Origin: Cordia subcordata
Taxonomy: Eukaryota > Streptophyta > Magnoliopsida > Boraginales > Cordiaceae
Direction: 5' to 3'
NCBI GenBank assembly: GCA_028554755.1
Contig: JAPTOF010000016.1
Span: forward strand, 4,501,001 to 4,565,000
Length of the DNA: 64,000 nt
This document shows, piece by piece, positions 14,501-27,259 of the stretch. The notes below the pieces were generated by a model. The model did not search any database, had not been told where the DNA came from, and saw nothing but the letters and a program-made list of their open reading frames with translations. Made by a program: the position numbers and the translations under genes. How positions within the stretch are numbered: position 1 is the first letter of the stretch; every line of letters starts with the position of its first letter.

Positions 14501-16337
14501 ACTTTCACTCTCCTGGCACCAACAGAAATGAGACCAAAAAGATAATAGACATCGCTATTACCATTTTCTATTATCACCATTGATGTCCTTCACTATTTTT
14601 GTAATCACCTCATGTTTTCCATTCTAACTTGGACCCTTTCTCAGTTAGTTTACAATAGGGCTAAATCAATAGAGGAAATGAAACAAGAACTAAAATAAAA
14701 TGATAACACATAAAGAGAGAAATGCAAGGTCACCATCATTAGCTAAAATTTAAGATTGAATGTCATTTAAGGAGGCAATTATAATATAGAAATCAACCAC
14801 CCATAGCTTCAATCTAAGAGCTGTAGGAAAATATATCAAGAAAACATTTCACGCGCAGTAAATCAGGAAGAAGCAAAGCATATACATACATGATGCAAGC
14901 AAGACATTTTCTTCAGCATATCCTTCACCAGGGCCCTCAAAGAGATCCACTCTCTTGTTTTCAATATTGCTTGCATATCTAAAGCAAATAAAAAAAAGGT
15001 AATGAGAAAGACAGCAAAATAAAGGAGACACCAAAAGACTTGGCCACAATGTAGCTCATACAATCAGATAGACAAAAAAATTGGGCATAAGACACAACAC
15101 AGAGTATGACAAACTATCAACAATTTTAGAAACATTAATGGATATTTTTGAAATTAGCACCACAAGAAGTACAACTTCTGGATAATGGAGAAGAAGAAAA
15201 GACTTACTGTTTCTTTAGAGCAACATATGAGTTAAGCTCTTTGATCTGCAACAAGAGGACATACACTTCTTTAGAAGTCAAGAGAGCAATTAGCTTCAAC
15301 ATTTAAACCAAACTACGATTTTGTAAAGAAAGTTCACCATCGATTGCTTCTTCTCAGTTAACATTTTGTTTGTTTCTGGATCAAATTTGTATTCTGAGTC
15401 CTTGATTTCTCTATCAAAATCTTTAATAAGGCTGCAAGACAACATATTCATCAGTGACATCTCCATTTTTCCTTGGCTTTCCAATATAACAATTACTTAC
15501 AGAAATTAACTAGTAATGAGTTTTCTTCTCTAACAGAAGTTATTAGCCAAAAAATCGAATTTAGCCTAGCCACTACTAACTTTAGGGTCGATTATTTCTC
15601 TTTCTTAAACTCTTAGGAAACATTCAAAACTAAAATATCAGTCTCATTTAGCAGTAGAAAATTGAGAATTAAATATCACCAACAAATTTAATTCACACTA
15701 GAATGCATATATTTCAAGTCAAATTATAGTAATACACATTAACATTATACAAGTAGCACCCTATAAACTACATAACACTAAATATAAACCAAGCACAGCC
15801 ATCACACACCTTTTACACTCGCGCATCTTCCCTGTAAGCTCCTCGAGCTGCCTACTCTGCCTATTGGAGTCCTTAATCTTTTCCAGCTTCTGGAATCCAT
15901 TCCTGCACCATGAAACATCATATAATTGACCGCAAATAACCCACATAAAACATCCTTAAGATACATTATTCTTAAAATTATAGATACAGATATACGAGTA
16001 CATAAAAAAAAAAAAAGAACATATAGATATGCATATACAAATACATATATCAAAATGTGTAATTTTCTCAAATATAGAGACTTTTTCAAAGACATCATCT
16101 ATATTTAAACACAACTATAACGTCTATATATAAAACATATGCAATGTGTATAAACATAGACTAAATATACAAACATACATACATATATATAACATCTATA
16201 GATATAGATAGAAATGTATATGTATACAAATATTTCCGTAAAAAAGATGAAAATGCTTACGATAAAGCTCGAAAAATATCGGAAATCCGTCCCTCGATCT
16301 CCGCGAGCTCTTCGCTCACCCCAGATAACGAAGCCAT
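11579..16337 (-). CDS. NPSN11: Novel plant SNARE 11 (Qb-SNARE), 263 aa, ten exons
   Basis: Exons in coding order are 16261-16337, 15810-15902, 15338-15431, 15208-15245, 14890-14978, 12949-13028, 12559-12615, 12253-12345, 12084-12158 and 11579-11674. All phases agree, and the total is 792 bp including the stop. NPSN11 is a plant-specific Qb-SNARE; in Arabidopsis it acts with KNOLLE and SNAP33 in fusing vesicles at the cell plate and plasma membrane. The N-terminus MASLSGVSEELAEIEG and the segment FQKLEKIKDSNRQSRQLEEL form the helical regulatory region. The SNARE helix spans about residues 140-205 (EQMSRIVNELDSIHF, SIKKASQLVKEIGRQ). A single tail anchor lies at about 213-234 (CIMAMLFLIVAGVIAIIIVK), and the conserved IVNPNNKDIRDIPGLAPP tail follows. 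Length and exon pattern fit the family. Intron 5 (about 1.86 kb) holds a LINE remnant. The ORF appears intact, so the gene is probably functional. Confidence 0.95.
13540..14160 (+). mobile_element. Decayed LINE (RTE-like) 3' fragment in NPSN11 intron 5
   Basis: The frame 13561-13812 reads HFRYLASVIQHD, then GVLFDQIILH, then KGKYIKIAIRLTLPYVSEPWEM. This matches the region after the reverse transcriptase core in plant RTE-type LINEs (FKYLGS-Q-DG, GVLCD, KGKFYRTAIRPA-LYG-E-W). Past the stop, scrambled pieces such as GGCAACAATTGAAGACATTG (GVATIED) continue the same domain. A short TTTGGT repeat near 14140-14155 is a plausible 3' end. It is inserted antisense to the host gene and fully defective. 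Confidence 0.75.
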
Positions 16338-18407
16338 CTCCTTAACACTTCAAAATCCTCTCAAATTTCTCCCGAAAAACAAATAAATAACAAAAATCCT
16401 TCAAATTTTCACAAAAATTCAACAATGCCGATCCTCAAATAGCAGAAAAAAATCAAAATTAAGAATGTAATCGAACAATGACGCCGATTTGAATCATTAG
16501 TCGGATCGGATTTGAGATTGTGCGATCAGATCCGCACAATGCAGGTCGCGAAGATTTGTGTGGATCTGATCGAATGGCTTGTCGTCTTGATCGAAGGTTA
16601 AGAATGGCTGAGGATGGAGAGATGCGAGCTGGTCTTGTGATTTACAGCCATTTTCTACAATTTTTTAAAACATTTTTAGATAATATATATGATGTTTAAT
16701 AATTTGGATTTTTTTTTTTTGGGTGTAAGGCAAAAGGCAAGGAGGGGTTTGAGAGAGGTTTAGAAAAAGATTCAGATAAAATAGGCACAAATTTCGGGTC
16801 CAATATTTCAAAATTATGTTTGTATTCTTTAAATGTAGGCAAAATATTACATAAATGGCATATTATTTTTTACATTTTTAAATTTTTGTACGATAAAAAT
16901 TTTATTTTAAATAAAATTATATTAGATTCGTTCTGGTTATTCACCAACGCATGAGAATATTTGTGTTAAGCTAATCAAGAATGAACAATATTTATAATGA
17001 GATGAGAGAGTATACATACATATAAATTTAATTTGAGATATTCAATTACATAAATCGATACTCAATCATTTCACATATCTTTTTTCCTTATGAGTTTCGA
17101 AGTCATGCGAGCCCAGTATAGCATTTTAACAAACAAAAGAACGATATGACTATTTTAAATATAAAATGGGAGTTTAATTATTATGATACAATTGTGAATA
17201 TTGCACTAGTGAGCACTGTTTTAATAGAGACCGAATAAGTTAGTTTTAAAATCATAAAAAGAAATTAACACCTTTTATAAACTTAAAAACCCTTCTATCA
17301 AATTTACCTTTGGAAATTCTAAATCCTAATAAATGTTAGAGACAAGTAATAAAATTTGTTTTAAAGAAAAGGATAAATTGCGATAAACCTCTATCATAGT
17401 CATTTAAAAGTGCATCGAACTGGTATAAAAACTTTCTTGTAATTTCCCTAATATAACTCAAAACAAGTATTAGACATAGTCATTTTTAAGTTATCGTTAA
17501 TTGAAAGCACAAACCTCATATATTTTTCTAAAAGTGTAATGGACCTCCTTAAGTACAGTTAATTTGTTGTTTATTTAACAATTTCTAAAAATGACAATTT
17601 TTTGAACCAAAAAAATATATAATAATTTTAGTAACCATAAAAAAAATTTTATAATGCATAAGTCCGATATACTTGAAAAGATTGCATAGGTGCGTGACAA
17701 TTTGCCCAGGAAGACAATGCAATTAAATTTTATTGGAATATGTGGGCACCGATATTTCTGCCGTTTAAATCGCGCCATGGCATCGTGTCAGGCAGGGCCG
17801 GTGGGGTCCAGCTCAGGATTCCTTGTACGCGAATAGTTCGACTGCTTACATGTGGAATGTTTCTATTGGCTGTATTCAGAGGTTCGAACGCTGGTGGTGT
17901 GGATGCAGGCTATTAAGATGGTCCGCGGCGTACTGTATCAGAAGGATTGTTGGCATCTTGTGGACCCTAGCCATTTCGTGTCCCGATTCAACTGTGCTAG
18001 ACTTTTTTGGTTGATGTTTCAGAGAAAATTAATGAAATATTCAATGTGATGTTAATTGGATGTAAATACTAAAGGGTTGTGATAGTACACGGTCCCTTGA
18101 CTTCTACAAAATGATAATTTCGTCTTTCTCCTTCTCTCTCTCTCTTTTTTTTTTTTTGGGTCGACGATGATATTTTTTTGCCGATGTTATTTTACCATAA
18201 AGATGTATTATCAGTGCGATATGATGGAGTATGTACCCTATTGCTATTCAAACTGTGATACAATAGAGTTCATAGTACAAAGACTAACAACAAATGAGAG
18301 AAAATAGGAAGACCAAATACAACAATACTAACTAAATATTTAAAAAATTCAAAATACAAAAACTCAAACAATTCTTACCTTATCATGTCCTTGCAAGCGA
18401 AATTACA
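16338..18407. other. NPSN11 upstream region and AT-rich intergenic DNA
   Basis: The first 300 bp or so (to about 16650) are GC-richer and contain the NPSN11 5' UTR and promoter side. Further up it is AT-rich. A GC-richer patch at 17765-18015 has overlapping open frames on both strands but no domain I recognise. Confidence 0.45.
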
Positions 18408-20090
18408 TTAAAAATGGTGAGCTTGGACCAAAGAAACTTGAAACGAGAAACTAAGAGACCCTTTTGTCATAACATTAGCCAACTGATCAAGAGTAGATAT
18501 AAAGCAAACTTGGAACTCGCCAGAAGCAACTTTTTCACGTACAAAATGCACATCAATCTCAACGTGCTTGGTACAAGCATGATAGACAAAATTTGTCGTC
18601 AGATAAGTGACACCAACATTATCACACCAAAGAATAGGAACATCTGGATGAGCAAACTGTAACTCAGAAAGCAAAGACTTTAGCTAACAAAAATTCAATA
18701 GTGGCAAAATCAATAGCCCCATATTTAGCCTCAGTACTTGAGCAAGCCACGGTAGTTTGCTTTTTGACAGCCCAAGAAATTAAATTCGAACCTAGAAAGA
18801 TACAATAACCAATAACTACGCGTGCTCCGACGATCACCAAGACAACCAACCCGGTCCAAATTAGAACCTAGAAATTAAACTCGCCGCTCTTTAAATTTCG
18901 CCACCTGAAGAAAAGTACGTGGCTTATGCTCATTATTAGAAGGAGCTGTGCATGTGAAAGTAACAAAAGTGACATAATTTGAAAACTTTTTCATGGACCT
19001 GTCGCAGTCCTTAGAACGAGTGAGCATAGGATGTAGAGACAGCCACTGAGCTAGATGACCCAGGCAAAGACACAAAAGGAGTTGAATGATGTGTACTGAA
19101 GAGACTGTGCTTCTAAAGATTCATGTGCAGAGGAAGAAGACACGTTAACTGGAGCTAAAACCTCCTAACTATAAGTGGACTGATCAACTTCATTGATATG
19201 CGAAGTCGTGACCACCGCAGGAGATTCATATGCAGCTGAATTATTAGAGTCAGAAAACACACTAGGTGGAAAACTTATCTGTATTAGACAACAAATGAGA
19301 TATGGGACACAAAGTAGTATAAAAAAGGCAAAATAAGACTCACATGCAAAGAGTCAGAATCTGTAGAAGATGTCGACAAGGAAAGAGAACTAGATGAACC
19401 AGGAGACGTGAAAGAACTAGGAATATGTGAGTGAGTAGATAAAGGCAAGATTTTCAACTGACTTGATAAAGGCACGACATATATTGCTGAGGAAGTCCTC
19501 ACAAGGTGATAAGAACCAAATCTTCATTTGAAATAGACTCACCAACGGCAATTAAAGAATTTGCAAGTGTGTGAATTCGATGAAGATAATCAGTAATTAG
19601 AGTAGCACCTTTCTTAACAACCCGCAATTGTATGCATAACAAGGATTTTCTAGCAAGCGATTACTAGAAAACGAAAGACTTATTGAGAGAATCCCACAAC
19701 TCGCGAGTAGACTTGTACCCAATTTCTTAATGAACCAAGACGTCGAAGGGTGTGCAATGATACACGCTGTGACAAAGCCGTCAATTCTCTTCCATTTTGC
19801 AAGAGTAGGCGAGGAAGCGGAGCCATCTTTTGGACATGGAACAGACTTGTCAAACATTGCTCAGAAGACCATTGAAAAGAAAGAGGTTTGATATCTGGCT
19901 TTTCCAGGTAAGATAATTAGTATAGTCAATGGCCACACTAAGGTACGCCTTAACGTTAAAGGCGGGAAGAGCAAAGAAGTTGGTAGAAAAAGAGGCCACG
20001 ATGAAAACAGAATAACGTAGAAGAGAAATAATACAGCCAAGAAGAACCCGACGGTAGAGTCTGAAAGTCAAATGGTGCAACCGTTACCTA
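18400..20090 (-). mobile_element. Internally deleted Ty1/copia retrotransposon remnant
   Basis: Read on the minus strand, from right to left: a gag start with NYLTWKSQISNLFLFNG (about 19860-19950), more gag-like frame (19597-19857), a Ser-rich linker (19284-19502), HPMLTRSKD (about 19020-19050), then RNase H pieces GYCIFLGSNLISW and TVACSSTEAKYGA (18664-18849), and LWCDNVGVTYLTTN with CTKHVEIDVHFVREKVASG (18408-18674). This is the copia order gag, linker, RNase H. Protease, most of integrase and the reverse transcriptase core are absent, and the frames are broken by shifts and stops. LTRs were not identified with confidence. Confidence 0.85.
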
Positions 20091-22939
20091 TTTAAAAATA
20101 TTAAATTGTTCACGTGTAAACTCTAAATAAATCATGCTGCACGTGAAGGGGCGTGTTAAGCATATAAATTAATATCGTCTTTGTAAGCTTAAACTTTTAG
20201 ATGAGGTGTTAACTCTAAGACAGTGTCCCACTCAAACTATGGTGAAGAGAGTACATTTATAGGCAAGAGTTATATACAATTTATATTTATATCCTTTATA
20301 TAACATAAACACAATGGTTACACACATATACACTAATAATTTCAAGCTATTCTATCTTGAATGGCCTTGTATTTCCAAGTTATTCTACCGTAATAACCTG
20401 TTATTAGTTTAACCATCATTTTGTTAAAAAGTTTAGTTTTGAAATATAAGAATAATCATGTCTGATTTTAAGATGTGTAACCTCGAAAGATTTTACTTTT
20501 ATATGTTAACCAATGCAAAATTGAGAATATTATATAATTTATACTTAATTAAAATAAAAAGACTTGACCTGTGCAAAGCAAAGGTTATGAAAATACTAGT
20601 CTATATATAACAACAATAAAATTGTATCTCATTTTTTAGAGTGTTTTAGGATATGCCACATGTCATGTTTTAAAGTATCTTAGGAGGTGCTAAATCAATA
20701 ATTATCAGTTTTGTGAGCTCTGTTTTATTAATTATTCTATGAAACAATTTCTATTTAATATGAACAAATAAGCAAAATTATACAAGTCCTCACTATATTT
20801 AAAAAGTTAGATCCTCGTTTTTTCAAAAGATCTAAATTAGTTCTTATTATTTTCAAAAAAACAGTCAATATAATCTTAATCATTAAATATTTAATAATAA
20901 ATAACTAAAATGATGTAACTCAATTGTCTTCTCTACTCTCAAATAGCTATTAAAATAAATTATGTGAGGATTATCAAGATATTAATGGTGTTGAAACTTG
21001 AGAATATCATGTTTATAAACTACGTAGAAAAAATAAAACTGTACAGAAAATTAGATATCCAGAATGTTTAAAAAAATAAAAAGTATACCAAAAAAAAACC
21101 TTCAATAAACATGTGCACTTTGCAAATATAAGGAGATGTCATGGCAACAATTAGGCTATTATCATGGTGACACCTCAACAGATAATCTTTCGAATAGTGG
21201 TTAACTAAGTACACATGGTTTTTCATTAGTTTCAAAGTTATATTGAAATGTGAGGGTCCAAAATTCTATTATCTATAAAATATATGACCTATATAATTAT
21301 ATAAAGTTAAAGTTCATGTGAGGTATAAAGCTTGTTAGACACCTTATAAGTAAAACTAACGAAATAATTGGTCAATATAATAAAATGAAGAGAAAGAGAG
21401 AAACAATTACAAAAACTATCTAGTTACCAATTCTAAAAAATGACCATCAAGAAAATGGCAAAATAATTGGTCTGTACGTAGTGACGGAGTTAGAAATTTT
21501 GTTAAGAGGATCAAGAAAATATAAACAATTTAAAAAATGAATATTTTACTAATTCATGACAAAGTTATAAGAGTGCCCCATGAGTTATTATTTTAATATT
21601 TGCTTGATTTTGCAAGGTGTAATGTTGTCAAACAAAAAGTACATGAAAAGATTTTATTTTGTCCAAATAAAATTTAAATTAACTTATTTATCCCTTATTA
21701 AAACATGAAACTCAAATAGTAGAGGGTGTATTTACAAGTTTAAGGTGGGTCAAATGCATAAAAAAATTGAATATATTATAAATTTATAGATAACAACCAT
21801 AATTTATTAAATTCAAGGGGGGTCATTTTACCTTCCTTAACTTAATGTACCTACGCCGATGTCAATAAGTACTAAAAATCAAATAAAAGAATATTCTTTT
21901 AGCTCATTTTTTTAGGACTATACCTAAAGTATTATATAGTGTCTAGGTAAGGGTTTTCATTTAATGTTAAGAAAATAAAAAGACAATATTTACAAAAGAT
22001 AAGTAACTATTAATTTCAAACAGAATTATTAAGAAAATGTCAAAATTCATTAAAAGATCATATTTACATTTTATTAAATAAAGAAAAAAGCAAAAAAATA
22101 GTAACTCTCAATTTCAAATAAAAATCATTAAGAAAAGGACAAAGTTCTTTAGAAGTTTATATTTATAATTAAAATCAGTCTAAGAGTTCTAATTTCATAT
22201 TTTAACTCAATTGAAAAATTAAAAATATATATATATATATTTTCCCTTAAAAGAAAATTTTAACCCGTGCAATCATGAAAATACTAGTATATAAAAGAGA
22301 ATATATGTCTTTTCTATCAGTACTAAATGTAATCATTCTATAACTTTTTTTTCCTCCAAACAATGTTGAATCCTTTCCCTCCATCGAAATTTATTTATTG
22401 TTCAAAATTAGATTCCATTTTTATTTTACTTTTTTAATTCAAATATTCTATCCAATCACTCTAGACCTCTCATAAAAAATATAAGTATTACTAAAAACTT
22501 ACCAAGAAAAAATTTTTGTAAAAAAAGTACTGATATTTTATCATTGTAGAAATTATAAAAATCTATATAAATTTTCATGCTTCTCTCGCACTATACATGT
22601 TATACTCTAGTTTGAACTCTAGTTCGAACTCTTATTTAGGTAACCAAAGTGTTGAAATATGTTTTCTCTTTCTGTTTATTTTCTGCTTGAAATTTTTAGT
22701 TATGCCCTTCAATATTAACTTTGGAAAAATGAACATTTTACCCTCTTTCAAAATAATAAATTAGATATGATATTATTTTAAATTGAATCTCCATTTTTAA
22801 TTATTTCTAAGTAAGAAAAGTTATAAAAGAAATATTTGTATATAATTTTTTTTTTATAGTATTTCTCTTTTTTTTTTTGACTTGCGCTTTTGCACCAATC
22901 TATCAAAAGGAAAAATTGCACATGTCATTTTATATTATT
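20091..22939. other. AT-rich intergenic DNA, no gene seen
   Basis: No frame longer than chance. A stretch at about 20150-20240 (GTGTTAAGCATATAAATT, then TAAGCTTAAACTTTTAGATG) looks like a degraded LTR or retroelement end, but no partner copy was found. A short TA run lies near 22226-22240. Confidence 0.45.
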
Positions 22940-22941
22940 TC

Positions 22942-23956
22942 TCTAATGGGATAAAACCATTTTCCACCATGAGTTTATCACTAGAACCCAAATTCCCCCA
23001 TGAAATATCAACATTACCCATTCTCTCCCTTGAATACTAACTCTGTTAGTAAAACTATTAGCTTGTGTGGACATTTTTGTCTTCTCATTATATTATTTTA
23101 TTCTTAAGCGTTTCTTCTATTCTTCTTCTTCCCCAACTCTTACCTCTTAAGCACGTATACGCCTAAAATAAATCATACACACCATACCTCTACTGGGTGT
23201 CCACTGCATACTAACCGCCACTTTACCACCGAACACCAGTAAAATGAGTGATGTCTCATCTGCAAGAGAAAAGATGGTAACATTTCTCACTTGAGATTTA
23301 CTAATAATCTCAAAATTGAACCATCATTACAAATATGTGAAAAATCACTATTAATAGTCTTTTTAAAAGAAAGGAATAGGAAAAGTATGCAAGAGTATTC
23401 TTGCAGCACTCTTTCGTGTACCCTCTTGTTTAACCTTTTCCCTTTAACAAAATGAGTCAGTGCATGGCCACTTAAAATGTTAAGATTAGGAATAATAAAT
23501 TTCGATGTTGATTTAGTTTTCTTTTTGAATTTTTTATATGAAAGAATTTGAATATAGTTTTGTGTACATAACAACCTTTTATGATATTACTCAATTTTAA
23601 CACAAAGTTTGTCAAAGTATTGCAGTATTGGATTTCATCTAGTTGCATTGTGGTGGTTATTGCCAGTTGGTGCTCTTTTTAGTTGTTGGGTAGTGTTGCT
23701 TTGTGTGTATTAGACTTATGTGGTGTTCAGAGCTCTGCCGTTGGGAAAGAATAATGAAGAAAAAAAATTAAAAAAAGACAAATAGAGAAAATAGAGAGAA
23801 AATTAGTAAAAGACAAAAATATTCTTATAAACTAACAGTTCTCTAACTCTGACTGTCTTTACGAGGCAAAGTGTGTAATGTTGATACTTCATGAAAGAGT
23901 TCGGTTTTAATGATAAAGTCATGGGGGAAAATGATTTTATCCCTTTCTTTAATTTG
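22942..23956. mobile_element. Long foldback element with roughly 150-bp inverted arms
   Basis: The left arm (about 22942-23105) begins AATGGGATAAAACCATTTTCC and continues through CCCATGAAATATCAACATTAC to CTAACTCTGTTAGT. The right arm (about 23812-23956) is its inverted near-copy: AACTAACAGTTCTCTAACTC, GTAATGTTGATACTTCATG, then GGAAAATGATTTTATCCC at the end. The unmatched middle is about 700 bp without a coding frame. Arm length suits a MULE-type or foldback transposon. Target-site duplications were not resolved. Confidence 0.65.
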
Positions 23957-24634
23957 TTTCCAACTAGGCAATTTTTTCAAACTATTTCTAACTTCCATTA
24001 GTTTCTTCATAAGAATTGATAAATATTTGAGTTCTCTTGAACAAAAAATCAGAATGACGAAAAAAGGTAGAACAAATGCTAAAGTTTAGGGACAAACAGA
24101 ATACTATCCTCCATTACAAATAGTTGAAACTGAAAATCATGTTTCTTCTTGGTCATTTATTTAATAAAATTTTACTTGTAAAAAAATGCATTCTTCTATT
24201 CTCAACTTAAACAAACAAAACTAGGGTAATATGACAAGTACAATGATAACTTAGTTTAGTTAATTGTTATCATTATAATAGTGGCTTTCTCTCAACTAAA
24301 ATAGCAAATTGATAATATGTAGTATTCATAATTTGTTCAAATCATTATCCCTGTCATTAGTATAGAAGAGGAATATCTATTTCTAATGATATACATAAGT
24401 TTGACAAACCATTTTTAATGATTAAGCTTGCTAACATGTGATGGTATTTTTTCCCTATGATTTCAGTGGTACAACTTGCAGAAACAGTCCTAGAATTGTC
24501 AAAGAGACTTCAAAGACTTATTTCTAACCTCAAATAGAGGTAAGCACTAGATGGTTCTCCTCACTTTTCTCCAATAAATTTTTATCACCACCAATTAATG
24601 TTTGTGTGGGTACATCTATCTATCTATCTATCTA

Positions 24635-24671
<37 letters not shown>

Positions 24672-24763
24672 CATATATTTGTCTTGAACAACTACAAAGA
24701 AGAATAAAAAATACTACGAGCATTCCATATATCTGAGATCATTTTTCTGCTGCTTTGCATAAA
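23957..24763. other. Intergenic DNA upstream of the RALF pseudogene
   Basis: AT-rich and without genes. Its right end includes the compound microsatellite at 24614-24669 and presumably the former RALF promoter. Confidence 0.45.
24614..24669. repeat. Compound (ATCT)n(TA)n microsatellite
   Basis: An ATCT run of about six units passes directly into a TA run of about fifteen units. It ends about 95 bp before the RALF start codon. Confidence 0.9.
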
Positions 24764-25018
24764 ATGGCTGGATCGAAAGGAATGCTTGTTGCCTGCATTG
24801 CAGCCCTCATGATCTTCACATTGTTTTCAAATGCAGTTGATGCAAAGGCAATTTAATATGGGGTATTAGCAAAGAATGTGACTCCTTGTGATCGTAAAAA
24901 CAATCACCTAAAAAATTGCAGAGAACCTGTTCCAGCAAATCCATACAATAGAGGTTGTGAGGCAATTTTTCGTTGTCGTGGTGGTGTTGTTCGAAAGCTC
25001 TTTAGCAAAATGGTCTAA
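24764..25018 (+). pseudogene. RALF-like signalling peptide gene with a nonsense codon
   Basis: RALF peptides are secreted, cysteine-rich ligands of CrRLK1L receptor kinases such as FERONIA that regulate apoplastic pH and growth. The first 30 codons encode a signal peptide (MAGSKGMLVACIAALMIF, ending NAVDA) and then KAI. TAA at 24854-24856 stops the frame exactly where RALFs have the Ser of the (Y/A)ISYGAL motif; TCA to TAA is a single change. The same frame continues intact for 53 codons to TAA at 25016-25018: YGVLAKNVTPC, NC, NPYNRGC and FRC, keeping all four RALF cysteines and the NPY-RGC signature. No ATG lies between the stop and the mature domain except near the end. A tail of about 13 residues (RGGVVRKLFSKMV) extends beyond the usual end. 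There is no RRxL processing site, as in short pollen-type RALFs. A sequencing error is the main alternative. Confidence 0.88.
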
Positions 25019-25908
25019 AAGATCTTGAAGACCTTCCTAAAATGGAAAAATATTTTCAAACACCATGAGTATGAAGGATATTATCCCCAATGTAAAGTTA
25101 TTCAGTAATTGCGAAAGTTCAAAATAATCTTGAATTTTAATACTGAAATTGGTCTTTCCATGTCAATGTATTTAATGTTTCTCGATTTGTAAGAATATAA
25201 CCCATATTATTTATACAAGAACTTATCTGATTACTGTAAATCGAAAAGCTTTATATTCATTAAATAAGAATACTGCCTATGTTATTTTTTATGTACTGAA
25301 TGTTCCATTATCATAATTTCTTTTACAATATAGTAATTAGTATTTGAAAGCAATACTAATTTACTATGTGATCGTATTGATAGAAGTCAAATATAGTCAT
25401 TCGTTCTAATTTTTTTTAGTATTTTTAGCACTTCAATTTGATAGTATTGATGGAAGCCAACTATCATCATTCTATTTTTTGTTATGGTACTTATAGGCTT
25501 TTAGTTTGATGAAACTGATTCTTGCATATATAGACACCCACACATATATGATTGTATCTCTTGAATCCCAGTTTTCATATATACAGAAAAATGTCTCAAT
25601 TTTCAGAGATATCGTTCTCTTTATTCCATGGTGATATTTTCATTGATAGTTATTAGTGTAATAACACTTAGTTTATTCTTATAAATATAATTATTAGAAA
25701 TTCATAAAAACTACAATCTATTTGAAAGCATAAAGCATTTTCACAATCAAAATGCTTTCTAATCATTGCTTATCGATCACAAATGATTACATTATATCAG
25801 AAAAACATAGAGGCAATAACACACGTGATATTAAAAAGCATTATATCAAGAATTAAACGAGCCACTTACTTACGCATGCAATAGAATACTATTAGGAAAA
25901 TGATTATA
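25019..25908. other. Intergenic DNA downstream of the RALF pseudogene
   Basis: AT-rich, probably including the old RALF 3' UTR. Nothing else is supported. Confidence 0.45.
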
Positions 25909-25918
25909 ATATTTACAA

Positions 25919-26099
25919 GAGTAAATGGCATATTACCTCCTGTAGTCTGGCATAAGTACACAATACCCCCTGAAGTCTCAAAACTATCTGATTATCCCCT
26001 CAAACTTTTTAAACGTGTACTCACTACCCCTCGCCGTCTGTTTTTGATTAGTTTTGACGAAAATTGAATTATACGCACATGTGTGGCGTTTTATATTGC

Positions 26100-26146
<47 letters not shown>

Positions 26147-26491
26147 AATATTTTGGACCATTTAAACCCTTACATTTTTTTATAAAAATGCTTAAATCAT
26201 TCATTCCCTGAAAACTCATGGGGGTAATTTTGAGACTTCAGGGGAGGGGGGTATTGCGCACTTATGTAACACTACAGGGGATAATATGCTATTTACTCTA
26301 TATATTATGCAATGAAAAACGCAACACACACGTGTAGACTCCAACTCCCGTCAAAACTAACCAAAAACAGACGGCGGGAGGGTAATTTGCACACATTTAA
26401 GAAGTTTAAGGAGGTAATTAGATAATTTTGAGACTTCAGGGGAGTATTGTACATTTATGTCAGACTATAGGGGGTAATATGCCATTTACTC
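25919..26491. mobile_element. MULE-like MITE, copy A
   Basis: The ends are inverted copies: the left reads GAGTAAATGGCATATTACC and the right reads GGTAATATGCCATTTACTC, with arms of about 190 bp. Nine-base flanks TATTTACAA (25910-25918) and TATTTGCAA (26492-26500) differ at one base, fitting a decayed target-site duplication. A third, internal terminus-like module (CTCATGGGGGTAATTTTGAG to ATATGCTATTTACTC) lies near 26215-26300. A TA run at 26101-26141 sits in the left arm. There is no coding frame. Confidence 0.82.
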
Positions 26492-26710
26492 TATTTGCAA
26501 TAAACACAGTAAGGACATAATTTCTTTTGTTGGTTTTTTCATCATAACCTAGATCTTACCTCTAATGTCTCCTTATACATTACATTGTTTCTAGTTTTAG
26601 ATAACTCTCCAATCGTATCATATTTTAAAATTCTTAGACCCATTTTGCTTTTCATCCTTGATATTTATTTATTTATTCAACTTACACTATAGATAGGAAA
26701 TAATTCTATA

Positions 26711-27249
26711 GAGTAAATGGCATATGACCCCTCGTAGGTTGGCATAAATATATAATATGTCTCTGAAGTCTTAAAACTATCTGATTACCCCCTCGAACTT
26801 TTTAAACGTGTGCTCACTACCCCTCGCAATCTGTTTTTGGTTAGTTTTGATAGAAATTGAATTATACGCACATGTGTGGCGTTTTTCGTTGCATAATATA
26901 TATAAAAACTAAATATTTAAGATCATTTAAACACTTACACTTTTTATAAAAACGCTTAACTCATTCAATCCCTGAAAACTCATGGGGGTAATTTTGAGAC
27001 TTCAGGAAGGTATTGCGTACTTATGTGACACTACAGGGGGGTAATATGCTATTACTCTATATATTATGCAATGAAAAACGCAATACACGCACGTAGACTC
27101 CAACTCCCGTTAAAACTAACCAAAAACAGACGATGGGGGGTAATTTGCACACGTTTAAGAAATTTGAAGGGATAATCAAATAATTTTGAGACTTCAGAGG
27201 GTATTGCACATTTATGGCAGACTACAGGAGGGTAATATGTCATTTACTC
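26711..27249. mobile_element. MULE-like MITE, copy B, with 10-bp target-site duplication
   Basis: Same family as the element at 25919-26491, with the same ends (GAGTAAATGGCATATGACC on the left, TATGTCATTTACTC on the right), the same roughly 200-bp arms and the same internal extra terminus-like module near 26975-27060. The flanks are a perfect direct repeat TAATTCTATA at 26701-26710 and 27250-27259. A 9-11 bp duplication with long inverted ends is typical of Mutator-like elements. The perfect duplication suggests a younger insertion than copy A. Confidence 0.88.
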
Positions 27250-27259
27250 TAATTCTATA

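Noticed and set aside
17823..18049. GC-richer overlapping frames (for example QKDCWHLVDPSHFVSRFN)
   Set aside because: Open on both strands and intriguing, but no recognisable family, splice partners or repeat boundaries.
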